The notes under the pieces: generated by a model | Told to the model about the DNA's origin: nothing | The model's input: the letters and a program-made list of their open reading frames with translations, nothing else | Databases searched by the model: none | Part shown: piece by piece, positions 46,405-55,276 of the stretch | How positions within the stretch are numbered: position 1 is the stretch's first letter | Layout: the number at the start of each line of letters is the position of its first letter | Program-made: the position numbers and the translations under genes | NCBI RefSeq assembly: GCF_900107735.1 | Contig: NZ_FNQV01000004.1 | Location: 147,627-211,626, forward strand | Length of the DNA stretch: 64,000 bases | DNA from: Bowdeniella nasicola | GTDB lineage: Bacteria > Actinomycetota > Actinomycetes > Actinomycetales > Actinomycetaceae | Direction of reading: 5' to 3'

Positions 46405-46833
46405 ATGGCTTCTATCTTCACGAAAATCATCAATGGCGAGATCCCCGGACGCTTCGTCTGGCAGGACGAGAAGGTCGTCGCCTTCCTCGATGCCTTCCCA
46501 CAAACCGATGGGCATGTCCTCGTCGTCCCGCGCGAGGAGATCGATCGCTGGACGGATATGCCGGCCGATCTGGCCGCCCACATGTTTGCCGTCGGGCACA
46601 CGATCGGTAAGGAATTGCGCGAGGAGTTCGACGCTGAGCGCACGGGCGTCGTCATCGAGGGCTTTGCCGTGCCCCACACGCACCTGCACCTGTTTCCGGC
46701 CAATGGCTCGGATGACTTCGATGCTGACCACAAGAAGGGCGCGACCGATGACGCCACGATGACGGAAGTCGCGCGCCGCATCCGCGCGGCACTCCGTGCC
46801 GCCGGGCACGCCGAGTTCGTGCCCGAGGACTAA
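46405..46833 (+). CDS. HIT-family nucleotide hydrolase/transferase
   Basis: A 142-residue protein with the histidine triad in AVPHTHLHLFPAN and the start SIFTKIINGEIPGRFVW. HIT proteins hydrolyse nucleoside phosphoramidates or dinucleoside polyphosphates. It is three bases before the thioredoxin-like gene, forming a short unit. Confidence 0.93.
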   Translation: MASIFTKIINGEIPGRFVWQDEKVVAFLDAFPQTDGHVLVVPREEIDRWTDMPADLAAHMFAVGHTIGKELREEFDAERTGVVIEGFAVPHTHLHLFPANGSDDFDADHKKGATDDATMTEVARRIRAALRAAGHAEFVPED

Positions 46834-46836
46834 GCG

Positions 46837-47214
46837 ATGCGCCTGCTGAAAAAGCTCCTCGGGGTCGACAAGCCGACCATCACGATTGAGGCGAGCGACG
46901 AGACCTTCCCCGAGCTCATCTCCTCGCGCAAGATCGTCTTCGTTGACTATTGGGCGACGTGGTGCGGGCCATGTACGCAGTTCTCCCCGATCTTCGAGGA
47001 CGTGGCCAAGGCGATGCAGGGCGATGATGTGGTCCGCTTTGTGGCCGTCGATGTCGACCAGTGCCCGCGGGCAGCGGGGGCCGTCGGGATTCAGTCCGTT
47101 CCGACCGTCATCGCGTTCGTCGATGGGAGCCCGATCGCGCGCACCGGACCATCCTCGCGCGCCGGACTGGAGGCGTTCATCGCGAAGGTCCGCGGGGTCG
47201 CGGGCATCGCCTAG
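46837..47214 (+). CDS. Thioredoxin-family protein
   Basis: A 125-residue cytoplasmic thioredoxin with the active site ATWCGPCTQFSP and cis-Pro in IQSVPTVIAFV. A short basic N-terminal extension (MRLLKKLLGVDK) precedes the fold. It is coupled to the HIT gene. The role is general thiol reduction; a dedicated partner cannot be named. Confidence 0.92.
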   Translation: MRLLKKLLGVDKPTITIEASDETFPELISSRKIVFVDYWATWCGPCTQFSPIFEDVAKAMQGDDVVRFVAVDVDQCPRAAGAVGIQSVPTVIAFVDGSPIARTGPSSRAGLEAFIAKVRGVAGIA

Positions 47215-47239
47215 AACCCTTGCGCCGATCGGCGGCGCG

Positions 47240-47716
47240 GGTCGTAGCGGCGGCGACCAATCGCTCATTCACCACTATTTCGGCTCCAAGGAAGAACTCT
47301 TCGACGCCGTCCTTGGCGCGACGATCAACCCCGATGCCTTCGACCTCGAGCTCTCCCCCGACGACAGTGACAGCTGGGGCGCCGAGCTCGTGCGCGCGGG
47401 CGAACGCGCGTGGGCATCGGCTGCGGGACCCGCGATGATCGCGCTCGTGCGGCACTCGATCGGCGGGAACTCTGCGCTGCTGCGCACGTTTATCACCACC
47501 CGGCTCATCACGCGCCTCGCCACCCATGCGCGCGGCGACGAGGCCGAACGCCGGGTCCGGGCCTCGGCCGTCGGCAGCCAGATGGTGGGCCTCATGATCG
47601 CGCGGCACGTTGTACGGATCGAACCGCTCGCCTCCCTCGAGGTGGAGGACGTCGTCCGACTGTACGGCCCTACGATCCAGCGCTACCTCACCGGCGAGAT
47701 CGAGGGGCTCGGCTAG
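47240..47716 (+). pseudogene. TetR-family regulator lacking its N-terminal DNA-binding start
   Basis: The frame joins just after the thioredoxin stop and enters TetR sequence at DQSLIHHYFGSKEELFDAVL, the end of the helix-turn-helix, continuing with a complete ligand domain to the stop at 47716. Helices one and two and any start codon are missing; the region before (IGGAGRSGGD) is not homologous. A 5' deletion that joined it to the thioredoxin gene explains this. It cannot bind DNA in the usual way. Confidence 0.75.
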
Positions 47717-48252
47717 GCGAAGTACTCGGCGGCGATGTCGACGTCTTGCTCGTAGCGGCGGTAGATCAGCAGACTGAGGACGCAGATCCCGACGAGTCGT
47801 TCGTCGGCGTCGGCGACGATATCGACCGTCGAGCGCCGCGCATCGAGCGGGCGCAGTGTCGCGATCCCGCGGTTGCCGTGGGTGATCGCCACGTCGCCGC
47901 CGAAGCGCACCTTGATCGTCAGTTCCTGGCCGGCGACGATCCCGTCGGCGGAAAACCGCATGAAGTTCGCCAGTTTGCGTTCCTGCAGTTCGTCGGTGCC
48001 GGAGGCGTGGGCGATGAGGATGCGGTTGCGCAGCGGGTTGGTGACGCCGCGGCGGCGAATCCCCATGACGACGTCGGCGCCGGAAATCGGCGAGAACCGG
48101 AACGTTCCGGAGGCCTCCGCACCCGAGAGTTCCGCGCGCGAGATATGCCCGACGAGCGCGCCCGTGTGATCGAGGATCTCGACGAGGCCGAGCGGCCGGC
48201 CCGCGCCGCTCGCGGCGCGCGGTCCAATGCGGAGGCGCAAGATGCTCGTCAT
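47713..48252 (-). CDS. Protein of unknown function, scramblase/LURP-like fold possible
   Basis: A 179-residue protein of mostly beta character ending in a hydrophobic helix (ERLVGICVLSLLIYRRYEQD). That layout is like phospholipid-scramblase or LURP-one relatives, but the match is only structural impression. Its ATG overlaps the stop of the MFS gene upstream (ATGA), so they are an operon. It converges on the TetR remnant with a four-base overlap. Confidence 0.55.
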   Translation of the reverse strand: MTSILRLRIGPRAASGAGRPLGLVEILDHTGALVGHISRAELSGAEASGTFRFSPISGADVVMGIRRRGVTNPLRNRILIAHASGTDELQERKLANFMRFSADGIVAGQELTIKVRFGGDVAITHGNRGIATLRPLDARRSTVDIVADADERLVGICVLSLLIYRRYEQDVDIAAEYFA

Positions 48253-49562
48253 CGTCCCACACTCACTTCCTCCAGCGTCCGCCCCACAAGGACGCCGGCA
48301 ACCCCGAGCCCGCCCAAAAACGCGAGCGCGGCGAGCGGCCCGAAGGCGGTCAGCGCCGAGGAGATGCCGCCCGTAATGAGCAGGATCACGCCCATCGCGG
48401 TGTTTGCGACCGCCACGTACTGGGTGCGCTTATCGCCCTCGGCCATGTCGACGACGTAGGTCTTGCGCGCCACGCGCACGCCCGTGTGGATGAGCGTGAG
48501 CAGGAAGAAGATCACCGGCCCCCACCACCACTGGGTGATGAGCGGCTCGATCCAGTTCGAGGCGATGAAGATGACGACGAGCGCGGAGGCGATGCCAGCG
48601 CCGTAAATCATCGTCTTGCGCGAGGATCGATCAGAGACGACCCCGGAGACGCGACCGCCGAGCAGCGCGGCCACACCCGAGGCGATGATGAACGTCGCGA
48701 CCGACGACATCGACGATCCCGAGCGCTGCGCGGATAGCGCCACGACGAAGGGCGGCGCGAGCGCCGAGACGAGCAGCAGTGAGCGCACGATGACGAAGCG
48801 ACGGAAGGGCGCGTCGTCGACGAACAGCCGCCAGGAATCGCTCACCCAGGAGCTGCGTTCGCGCTCGGTGGGCACCTCATCGCCCTCCCCCTCGCGCACG
48901 CCGCGGAAAATGATCGCGCCCACGACGAACGCGAGCGCCGCGCCGCCGATGACGAGCGCGAGGACGGGCCGCGAGAGGTCCTCGCCGCCAAAGACGCGGA
49001 TGGCGAGGCCCACGGTGACCGCGACGATGCCGGAGATCATCGTCGACAGACCGGAGACCCGGCCGCGCAGGCCCTTGGGCATCGTGCGGCCCTGGATGTC
49101 TTTGGAGGCGATCGAGTTCAGCGAGCGCGAAAGCGCCTGGATTGCGAGCCCGATGAGCACGACGGATCCGGCGAGGACGCCCGAAAGCGTCGCCGCGGCG
49201 ATCGCGATGAGGGCGACGCCGACGGCCTGGCCGATGGCGCCCGCGATCCAGATCCCTGCGCGCGTGCGGCGCGAGCGCACCCACGGTTGCATCGCGGCCT
49301 GGGGCAGCATCGAACCGGACTCGCGGATCGGCACGAGCAGGCCCGTCATCCACCCGGGCGCGCCCGTCGCCGCAATGACCCACGGCAAAACGGTCGAGGC
49401 CTTAGCCGCCTGATCCGCGATGTTCTGCATGGCGTTTGCGAGCACGAAGGTCATCGAGTTGTGCCGGATATTGTGGCGCGCTTCCTCGTTGAGCTCATGG
49501 GCGTCTTCGTGTTCGGCGTCGCGCTGCAGCAGACGATCGATCAGGGGCTTGGGCTGGCTCAC
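48249..49562 (-). CDS. MFS transporter
   Basis: A 437-residue carrier with twelve predicted helices. After a charged N-terminal tail (DAEHEDAHELNEEARHN) the helices begin TFVLANAMQNIADQAAK; RTRAGIWIAGAIGQAVG and SVLSDRSSRK-like loop VSGVVSDRSSRKTMIYG match the MFS A-motif positions. Substrate unknown. First gene of a pair with the 179-residue unknown protein. Confidence 0.85.
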   Translation of the reverse strand: MSQPKPLIDRLLQRDAEHEDAHELNEEARHNIRHNSMTFVLANAMQNIADQAAKASTVLPWVIAATGAPGWMTGLLVPIRESGSMLPQAAMQPWVRSRRTRAGIWIAGAIGQAVGVALIAIAAATLSGVLAGSVVLIGLAIQALSRSLNSIASKDIQGRTMPKGLRGRVSGLSTMISGIVAVTVGLAIRVFGGEDLSRPVLALVIGGAALAFVVGAIIFRGVREGEGDEVPTERERSSWVSDSWRLFVDDAPFRRFVIVRSLLLVSALAPPFVVALSAQRSGSSMSSVATFIIASGVAALLGGRVSGVVSDRSSRKTMIYGAGIASALVVIFIASNWIEPLITQWWWGPVIFFLLTLIHTGVRVARKTYVVDMAEGDKRTQYVAVANTAMGVILLITGGISSALTAFGPLAALAFLGGLGVAGVLVGRTLEEVSVGR

Positions 49563-49665
49563 CCCTCCAGTTTCTCAACTCGAGGCGACATTTACACGTT
49601 TGCAAGCCCTCAGCGATCGCGGGCGGGCTAGGCTGAGGGCACGTCTGCCATTCCAGTGAGGTCCA

Positions 49666-50883
49666 GTGTCGGGTTTTTGCGTCATCGATTTTGAAACGAC
49701 GGGGTTTGCTGCCGAGCACACCGATCGGATTGTCGAAGTGGGGGTGGTGCTGCTCGATCGGACCGGGGCGAAAGAAGACTCCTTCACGACGCTCATCAAC
49801 CCGAAACGAGATGTCGGCGCCTCCCACATCCACCGCATTACCGCCGCCGAAGTCCTCGATGCGCCAGAGTTTTCCGAGATCTGTGACGACCTGCTCGACA
49901 TGGTGACCGGCCGCGTCGTCGTTGCCCACAACGCCGTCTTCGATATGCGCTTCCTGCATGCCGAGCTCTCGCGGGCCGGCTATTCGCTTTCCGAGCGCCC
50001 GCACGCCGTGTGTTCGATGCAGTGGTCCCGCCACGTTCTTGGTACCTCGAAGCTCGAGCACTGCTGCGAAGCCTTGGGCATCCACCTGACCAATGCCCAC
50101 AGCGCCCTCGGCGATGCGGCGGCCACGAGCCAACTCCTGACCTCCCTCATCCCCTACACCATGCTCGATCCGCGGTGGGGCGATGATCTCGAACGATCCC
50201 AACGCTACGCGTGGCCACGCTCGCTCGGCCGGCGTGCGACGCGGATCGCGCGGCGCCACAGTGGCAAGCCCCCGGCTCCGAATTCGTGGATGGCTGAGCT
50301 CGTCTCACACGCCGTCGTCGCGGCCGATGAAACCGACGAGGCCGCCTACCTCGACCTGCTGTCCAAGGCGCTGCTGGATACGTCCATTTCCACGACGGAG
50401 GGCCGCGCGCTCGCGAGCCTCGCTCGGGTAAGCGGCCTGACCCGCGAGCGGGTGACGGAGCTCCACCGGCGCTTCTTGCGGTCGCTCGCGACGGAAGCCT
50501 GGACTGACGGCGTCATCACGCCGGATGAGTTCGCTGACCTCACGGCCGCAGCGCAGTGCATGGGGCTGTCCGCCTCAGACGTCACGCAGGCGCTCCAGGC
50601 CGCGAAGACTTCCGCCGAGCAGCCGCGCACCACCTTGCTTTCGGAGGGCGATCGCGTCGTCTTCACCGGGACACTTTCCCGGCCCCGCGAAGACTGGATC
50701 ACCGAAATCCGCCACCACGGCCTAACAACCGGCGGGATTTCGAAATCCACGCGAGTGGTCGTGGCGGCGGATCCCGATTCCCTCAGCGGCAAGGCCCGCA
50801 CCGCCCGCAACTACGGCGTACCCGTGATCTCGGAGGCCGCGTTCCGCAAGCACCTTGCCCAGTACACCGCAGCGCGCGGCTAG
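49666..50883 (+). CDS. DEDDh exonuclease with C-terminal BRCT domain
   Basis: A 405-residue DNA-processing protein. Residues 1-165 form a DnaQ-like 3'-5' exonuclease: CVIDFETTGF (Exo I, Asp and Glu), HNAVFDMRFL (Exo II) and HSALGDAAATSQLL (Exo IIIe with His). The middle is a helical domain, and residues about 325-400 form a BRCT domain (DRVVFTGTLSRPREDW to SEAAFRKHL). Start is the GTG at 49666 with GAGG upstream. BRCT-tethered exonucleases of actinobacteria probably act in repair or proofreading. Confidence 0.88.
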   Translation: MSGFCVIDFETTGFAAEHTDRIVEVGVVLLDRTGAKEDSFTTLINPKRDVGASHIHRITAAEVLDAPEFSEICDDLLDMVTGRVVVAHNAVFDMRFLHAELSRAGYSLSERPHAVCSMQWSRHVLGTSKLEHCCEALGIHLTNAHSALGDAAATSQLLTSLIPYTMLDPRWGDDLERSQRYAWPRSLGRRATRIARRHSGKPPAPNSWMAELVSHAVVAADETDEAAYLDLLSKALLDTSISTTEGRALASLARVSGLTRERVTELHRRFLRSLATEAWTDGVITPDEFADLTAAAQCMGLSASDVTQALQAAKTSAEQPRTTLLSEGDRVVFTGTLSRPREDWITEIRHHGLTTGGISKSTRVVVAADPDSLSGKARTARNYGVPVISEAAFRKHLAQYTAARG

Positions 50884-52148
50884 GCGATCTCGACGTCCTT
50901 CGTCTCGGGGATGAGGAAGAGCGTCGCGATGATGTCGATGACGTAGATGATCGCGAGCAGCCCGACGGCTAGCTGGAAGGAGTAGGCCGCGGCGATCGAT
51001 CCGACGACGAGCGGCGCAAACCCGCCGACGCCGCGCCCGATGTTGAACAGCACGTTTTGCGCGGTCGCGCGCGAATGCGTCGGGTAGGACTCGGCGGTGA
51101 CTGCACCGTAGCCGCCCATCATGCCGTTGACGAACATGCCGAGGAAGAAGCCGCCGATGAGCAGCGACATTTCGGTGGCGAGTTGGGCGTAGGCGATCAC
51201 CGAGACGACCGCGCCAATCTGGAAGGCGATGAACGCGGGCTTCCGGCCGAGGTGATCGGCGAGATAGCCAAAGGCCATGATGCCGATCATCATCCCGAGC
51301 ACGGTCACGCCCGTCCACACGGCCGATTTCTGGATCGACAGGCCGTGCGTCTTGGACAGGAACGTCGGCAGCCAGATCATGAGGCCGTAATAGCCGAAAT
51401 TCTGCACACTCGTCAGGATCGTGATGCCGAGCGAGGTCTTCGTCGTGCGCGCATCCTTCACCAGCTCGTGGATCGGGAACCGGTCCTTCAGCGAGCGCCC
51501 AATGCCCTCGGCCTTGCGCTCCTCAAACGCTGCCGGCTCCTCGACGGTGTGGCGCACGAGGACGGCGACGAGCGCGGGCAGCACGCCGATGAAGAACAGC
51601 ACGCGCCAGCCCCAGTGGTAGACGACGGCGGCGGAAACGAAGGTCGCGGCGAGCACGCCCACCTGCCACCCGATCGCCACGAAGCTCGTGGCCTTCGCGC
51701 GCAGCTTCGCGGGCCACGCCTCGGCGGCGAGCGTCATGCCGATGCCGTATTCCGCGCCGATGCCGACGCCCGCGATGAAGCGGAAGAGCGCGATCTGCCA
51801 GTAGTTTTGCGCCAGGCCGGTCAGTGCCGTGAACACGGCGAAGATGATGATCGACCACATGAGCACGCGCACGCGCCCATAGGTGTCGGCGAGCGCGCCA
51901 AAAATAAAACCACCTAACACTGCTCCCAAGAGCGTGTAGGTGGCGAGTGAGCCGGCCTCGGTTTGGGAAAGCCCCAATCCCCCGTCGGCCGGGGCCGCTG
52001 ATATCGCCAGCAGCGCAAAGCCGAGGATGAGGAAGTCAAAGCCATCCATCGCGTATCCCACCATGGAGGCCCACACGGCCTTCCAGCGGTAGCGCGAATC
52101 GCCGGAATCCGCCGTGGTGGAGGGGAGATGTTCTCGGGTCGTAGTCAT
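50880..52148 (-). CDS. MFS transporter of the aromatic acid/sugar symporter type
   Basis: A 422-residue twelve-helix symporter. GYAMDGFDFLILGFAL and FGALADTYGRVRVLMW (A motif), RFIAGVGIGAEYGIGMTL and YLADHLGRKPAF are typical of the metabolite:H+ symporter branch (shikimate, benzoate, proline/betaine carriers). It stands alone; the exact substrate is unknown. Overlaps the exonuclease stop by four bases. Confidence 0.9.
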   Translation of the reverse strand: MTTTREHLPSTTADSGDSRYRWKAVWASMVGYAMDGFDFLILGFALLAISAAPADGGLGLSQTEAGSLATYTLLGAVLGGFIFGALADTYGRVRVLMWSIIIFAVFTALTGLAQNYWQIALFRFIAGVGIGAEYGIGMTLAAEAWPAKLRAKATSFVAIGWQVGVLAATFVSAAVVYHWGWRVLFFIGVLPALVAVLVRHTVEEPAAFEERKAEGIGRSLKDRFPIHELVKDARTTKTSLGITILTSVQNFGYYGLMIWLPTFLSKTHGLSIQKSAVWTGVTVLGMMIGIMAFGYLADHLGRKPAFIAFQIGAVVSVIAYAQLATEMSLLIGGFFLGMFVNGMMGGYGAVTAESYPTHSRATAQNVLFNIGRGVGGFAPLVVGSIAAAYSFQLAVGLLAIIYVIDIIATLFLIPETKDVEIA

Positions 52149-52284
52149 GCAGGTGTTCCCAACTGGTCATGGGGCGGACGCTTTGCGCCCGGCAAGTGGT
52201 ACCCGAAGCACCAGAATAAAACTCTTGGTTACGACGAATCAAACGGGGTTACACATCCCGAACACCGCGACGTATGGTCAAGGC

Positions 52285-53160
52285 ATGACGAACTTTCCCG
52301 CCGCCCTGCCCTCCCCCGCGAAGATCGCCGATCTTGCCTGCGATATCGCGGTCCGCGCCGCCACCAAGGCCAAGCAGCTGCGCGGCGAAGGCGTCACGGT
52401 TGCCGCAAGCAAATCCACCCCCACGGATCTCGTCACCGAGGCCGACCGCGCCACCGAGGCCTTCATCCGCGACGAGCTCGCCCGGCTGCGCCCCGGCGAT
52501 GGGTTCTACGGCGAAGAATCCGGCGAACAGGCCTCCACGACGGGCCTGACGTGGGTCGTCGATCCCATCGACGGCACCGTCAACTACACCTACGACATCC
52601 CAGCGTGGGCCACCTCCATCGGGGTCGTCTACGCGGCCGGCCCCGCCGAGCCCGAGACGTGGACCCCTTACGCCGGCGTCGTCGTCAATCCCAACCTGCA
52701 CGAGATCTGGCGCGCCTCCCACGGCGGCGGCGCCGAACTCATTCGCTACTCGATCGACGACGGCACCTACCACCACCACTCGCGTGAACTCCTCCACCTT
52801 GCCGGCCCGCGTGAGCTCGCCACCTCGCTCGCCGCGACGGGCTTTGCCTACGACGCCGACGTGCGCGTCGACCAGGCCCGCCAGGTCCTCGCGCTCATCG
52901 ACAAGGCCGCGGACATTCGCCGCTTCGGCGCCGCGAGCCTCGACCTCGTGGGAGTCGCTGCCGGGCGCGTGCACGCCTACTTCGAAAAGGGCCTGCACCC
53001 CTTCGATCACGCCGCGGGCGCCCTCATCGCGCGCGAAGCCGGCGCGATCGTCGGCGGCCCGGGTCGCGGACGCGAGAACTGCGAGCTGACCTACGCCATC
53101 CACCCGGGGCTCGCCGCCGAGCTCCTCGACGTCCTCAGCGAGATCGGCCTGCCGGTCTAG
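52285..53160 (+). CDS. Inositol monophosphatase-family phosphatase
   Basis: A 291-residue Mg-dependent phosphatase with all motifs: LVTEADRATEAFI, GEESGEQAS, WVVDPIDGTVNYTYDIP and FEKGLHPFDHAAGALIAREAG (W replaced by HPFDHAAG). Actinobacteria use such enzymes for inositol, histidinol phosphate or PAP; this one has no his genes around. ATG at 52285 chosen because the longer frame upstream is not conserved-looking. Confidence 0.92.
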   Translation: MTNFPAALPSPAKIADLACDIAVRAATKAKQLRGEGVTVAASKSTPTDLVTEADRATEAFIRDELARLRPGDGFYGEESGEQASTTGLTWVVDPIDGTVNYTYDIPAWATSIGVVYAAGPAEPETWTPYAGVVVNPNLHEIWRASHGGGAELIRYSIDDGTYHHHSRELLHLAGPRELATSLAATGFAYDADVRVDQARQVLALIDKAADIRRFGAASLDLVGVAAGRVHAYFEKGLHPFDHAAGALIAREAGAIVGGPGRGRENCELTYAIHPGLAAELLDVLSEIGLPV

Positions 53161-53393
53161 TTTTCGTGCGCGTCGCGCAACGGATTGTTCGCGATCAGCG
53201 CGGTCGCAATGAGCACGATGAGCGCGACGGGCAGCGCCGCGATGAACACCGTGGTGATCGCCTCCGATAGCCCCGCGCGCACCGCGCCCGCGATCGTCGG
53301 CGGGATGTTCGCGAGCGCCACGGGATCGAGCACATTGCCGACGCCCTCCCCGGCGCTTGCACCCATGTGCTGTTCGGAGGCGCGTCCGCCCAA
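53157..53393 (-). pseudogene. C-terminal remnant of an MFS drug exporter
   Basis: Only the last 75 residues of a 14-helix drug exporter remain: ANIPPTIAGAVRAGLSEAIT, a final helix (TVFIAALPVALIVLIATAL) and NNPLRD. The rest of the gene (about 400 residues) is missing upstream, where an unrelated 200-base stretch leads into the toxin-antitoxin pair. The insertion or deletion that brought in that pair may have removed it. Confidence 0.7.
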
Positions 53394-53524
53394 CGAACAG
53401 GCTGGTTACACTCGGCGCTTTAGAACGGGACGTCGACTTACTTCGGCAGTTCACGGGTTTCGTGGCAGACCGTTTCCGTCCCGCTAGCTAAGCGTGTGAC
53501 GCTGCCCCCGGCGCCTCCGACCCG

Positions 53525-53566
53525 GACGGCCTCGTGCGTCGCATCGAGGCCGTCTTAGCCTTTTCC
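53525..53566. terminator. Strong hairpin, likely bidirectional terminator
   Basis: A perfect 10-base inverted repeat (GACGGCCTCG at 53525-53534, CGAGGCCGTC at 53545-53554, ten-base loop) is followed on the + strand by TTAGCCTTTT. It lies downstream of the PIN-domain gene read on the minus strand. The rest of the 53394-53595 gap shows no gene I can support, although its last 80 bases read open as a possible fragment (IEAVLAFSRTARLDRKGS). Confidence 0.5.
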
Positions 53567-53595
53567 CGCACCGCTCGCCTTGACCGCAAGGGGTC

Positions 53596-54102
53596 CTAGA
53601 AAAGGCGGTCCTTTGATCGAAGATCCAACTGGGCGCCGGTCTTGCGCAGCATGTCAAAGGTGTCTACAGACTCGACACCCATAGCCCTACAGGCGTCTGG
53701 GATGAATATCTTTCTACGCCTTGTGGGGTGGGATACTTCATGCGACACCACCGTGTGTTGGTGTTCTCGCGCATAGGCAACCAGTAGATAGTCTGCATCA
53801 TTGGAGGTGAACTGCTGGATTGCGGACTGATTGAACCCGTTAGATGTTGCCCAACTCGTGAGCTCTTGAAAATGCCTAGTCGCTCCCTTGTCGAGAGGCC
53901 GGAAGAACGACGGATTGTCCTTCACCCACTTCGATACCTCATCCTCCTTGACAAGGAGCTCCTTCCGGACCGCGTCAAGGCTGCACGCGATTGACGAGGA
54001 ATGAGCCTTCTCAAGCCAGTCCCAAAACCCCGGAGCAATGTCAAAGGCGTAGTATCGATTCTTTGCTTCAATGAAAACATTCGCGTCGAGCAAAAACATC
54101 AA
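53596..54102 (-). CDS. PIN-domain ribonuclease toxin (DUF4411 family)
   Basis: A 168-residue protein beginning FLLDANVFIEAKNRYYAFDI, the PIN start with its first catalytic Asp, then SNDADYLLVAYAREH with later acidic residues and SHEVSHPTRRRKIFIPDACR, all DUF4411 features. PIN toxins cut RNA. It overlaps the ImmA/IrrE-type gene by four bases; this pairing is a known toxin-antitoxin layout. The GC content is clearly below that of the neighbours. Confidence 0.88.
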   Translation of the reverse strand: MMFLLDANVFIEAKNRYYAFDIAPGFWDWLEKAHSSSIACSLDAVRKELLVKEDEVSKWVKDNPSFFRPLDKGATRHFQELTSWATSNGFNQSAIQQFTSNDADYLLVAYAREHQHTVVSHEVSHPTRRRKIFIPDACRAMGVESVDTFDMLRKTGAQLDLRSKDRLF

Positions 54103-55256
54103 GCCACCCCAAGCTCTGCGGCAAGATTCTCGAAAGTCTCGTGCTTTTTGGTTCCGAGGAGAGAGTACGCGTCGCGGTACGCAGTAGAACCGGAGCGAGC
54201 ACTAGCAATTACGGACCGGGCGAACTGACGACTCAGGCGAAGTGGTTGAGTGTAGTAAAAATTCCCCCCTCCACTGCCGTTGTTCTGGCCCGCCAGCATG
54301 CCCACAACACGCAGGCGTTCCTGGTCATAGATCTCTGAAAACGCATCCCATTCCAGGAAGCCCGCGTCAAAGAGCCGCTTGAGCACCACAAGTGTGCTTG
54401 CTCTGAACATCCTTGCTAATCGATCGAGTTCTTCAGCGGCCACCCGACCCTTAAACTCTGACCGTAACGTTCTTGCGGGCACCAGAAACTCGGCAGCCAC
54501 CGCATTGCACCATAGTTCGTCCCCTGTTCCCTCGAAGGCCTTCATAGAGGCATCGGAAAGAGCACTTCTACCTAGGCAAATATGAGCGAGTTCGTGGATC
54601 AGAGTAAAGAGCTGGGCTGCCTTGGTGTCGGCGCCGTTAACGAAGATCAATGGCGCAATGGGATCGGAGAGGGCAAACCCCCGAAACTCTTCTGGGTTCA
54701 GACTTCGGTGAGTGTTTGAACCGACTATGCCACTCACCATAACGAGCACTCCAAGGTCCTCGATACGATCGATCAACTGCCGAAGCGCGTCACTCCAGCT
54801 GGCGAATTCTGACCTATTCGCGAACTCAAACCCCAAGGCTCGTCTCAACTTCTGCGCGACGAGAAGGGGGGAGGACACAGTCGTTGCAGAGCCGACGAAA
54901 TCTAGGTCGCGCATTCCGCTTTCACGAGCAAATTCGCGGTACCAATCTTGACGATCCTGACACAGATAGATGGTGTCCAGGAGATCAGCGGAGGGCCGCT
55001 CGATCCCCTGGCTTCGCATCGTCCTCATATCCGGAATTGGAATCTTCTCGACCGGTGGTTCTTGCAGAAATAGGAGCCCAAAGGGAGTGTGCGTATCGCG
55101 AGCGAACTTCTCGAGCTGCTTCAGTGTCGGTTCGACTTTTCCGTCGATCCAGTCCTGTAACCGCGGCGCCCGCCGATCGATCGTAGCCTTATCCCACCCT
55201 GCCCGGTTAACTGCCCAACGTAGGAGATCACCGACTACTTCTACGCGTATCGTCAT
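54099..55256 (-). CDS. ImmA/IrrE-family metallopeptidase with N-terminal HTH-like part, antitoxin partner
   Basis: A 385-residue protein. The first 60 residues (LLRWAVNRAGWDKATIDRRA, LQDWIDGKVEPTLKQLEKFA) resemble an XRE-like fold and the central domain carries the zinc motif LIHELAHICLG with a downstream Glu (ELWCNAVAAEFLVPA). In this class the protein controls a DUF4411 PIN toxin encoded next to it. First of the two-gene unit and lower in GC than the chromosome, hence probably acquired. Confidence 0.88.
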   Translation of the reverse strand: MTIRVEVVGDLLRWAVNRAGWDKATIDRRAPRLQDWIDGKVEPTLKQLEKFARDTHTPFGLLFLQEPPVEKIPIPDMRTMRSQGIERPSADLLDTIYLCQDRQDWYREFARESGMRDLDFVGSATTVSSPLLVAQKLRRALGFEFANRSEFASWSDALRQLIDRIEDLGVLVMVSGIVGSNTHRSLNPEEFRGFALSDPIAPLIFVNGADTKAAQLFTLIHELAHICLGRSALSDASMKAFEGTGDELWCNAVAAEFLVPARTLRSEFKGRVAAEELDRLARMFRASTLVVLKRLFDAGFLEWDAFSEIYDQERLRVVGMLAGQNNGSGGGNFYYTQPLRLSRQFARSVIASARSGSTAYRDAYSLLGTKKHETFENLAAELGVA

Positions 55257-55276
55257 CTAGCCAGCCTCCTTCTCGT

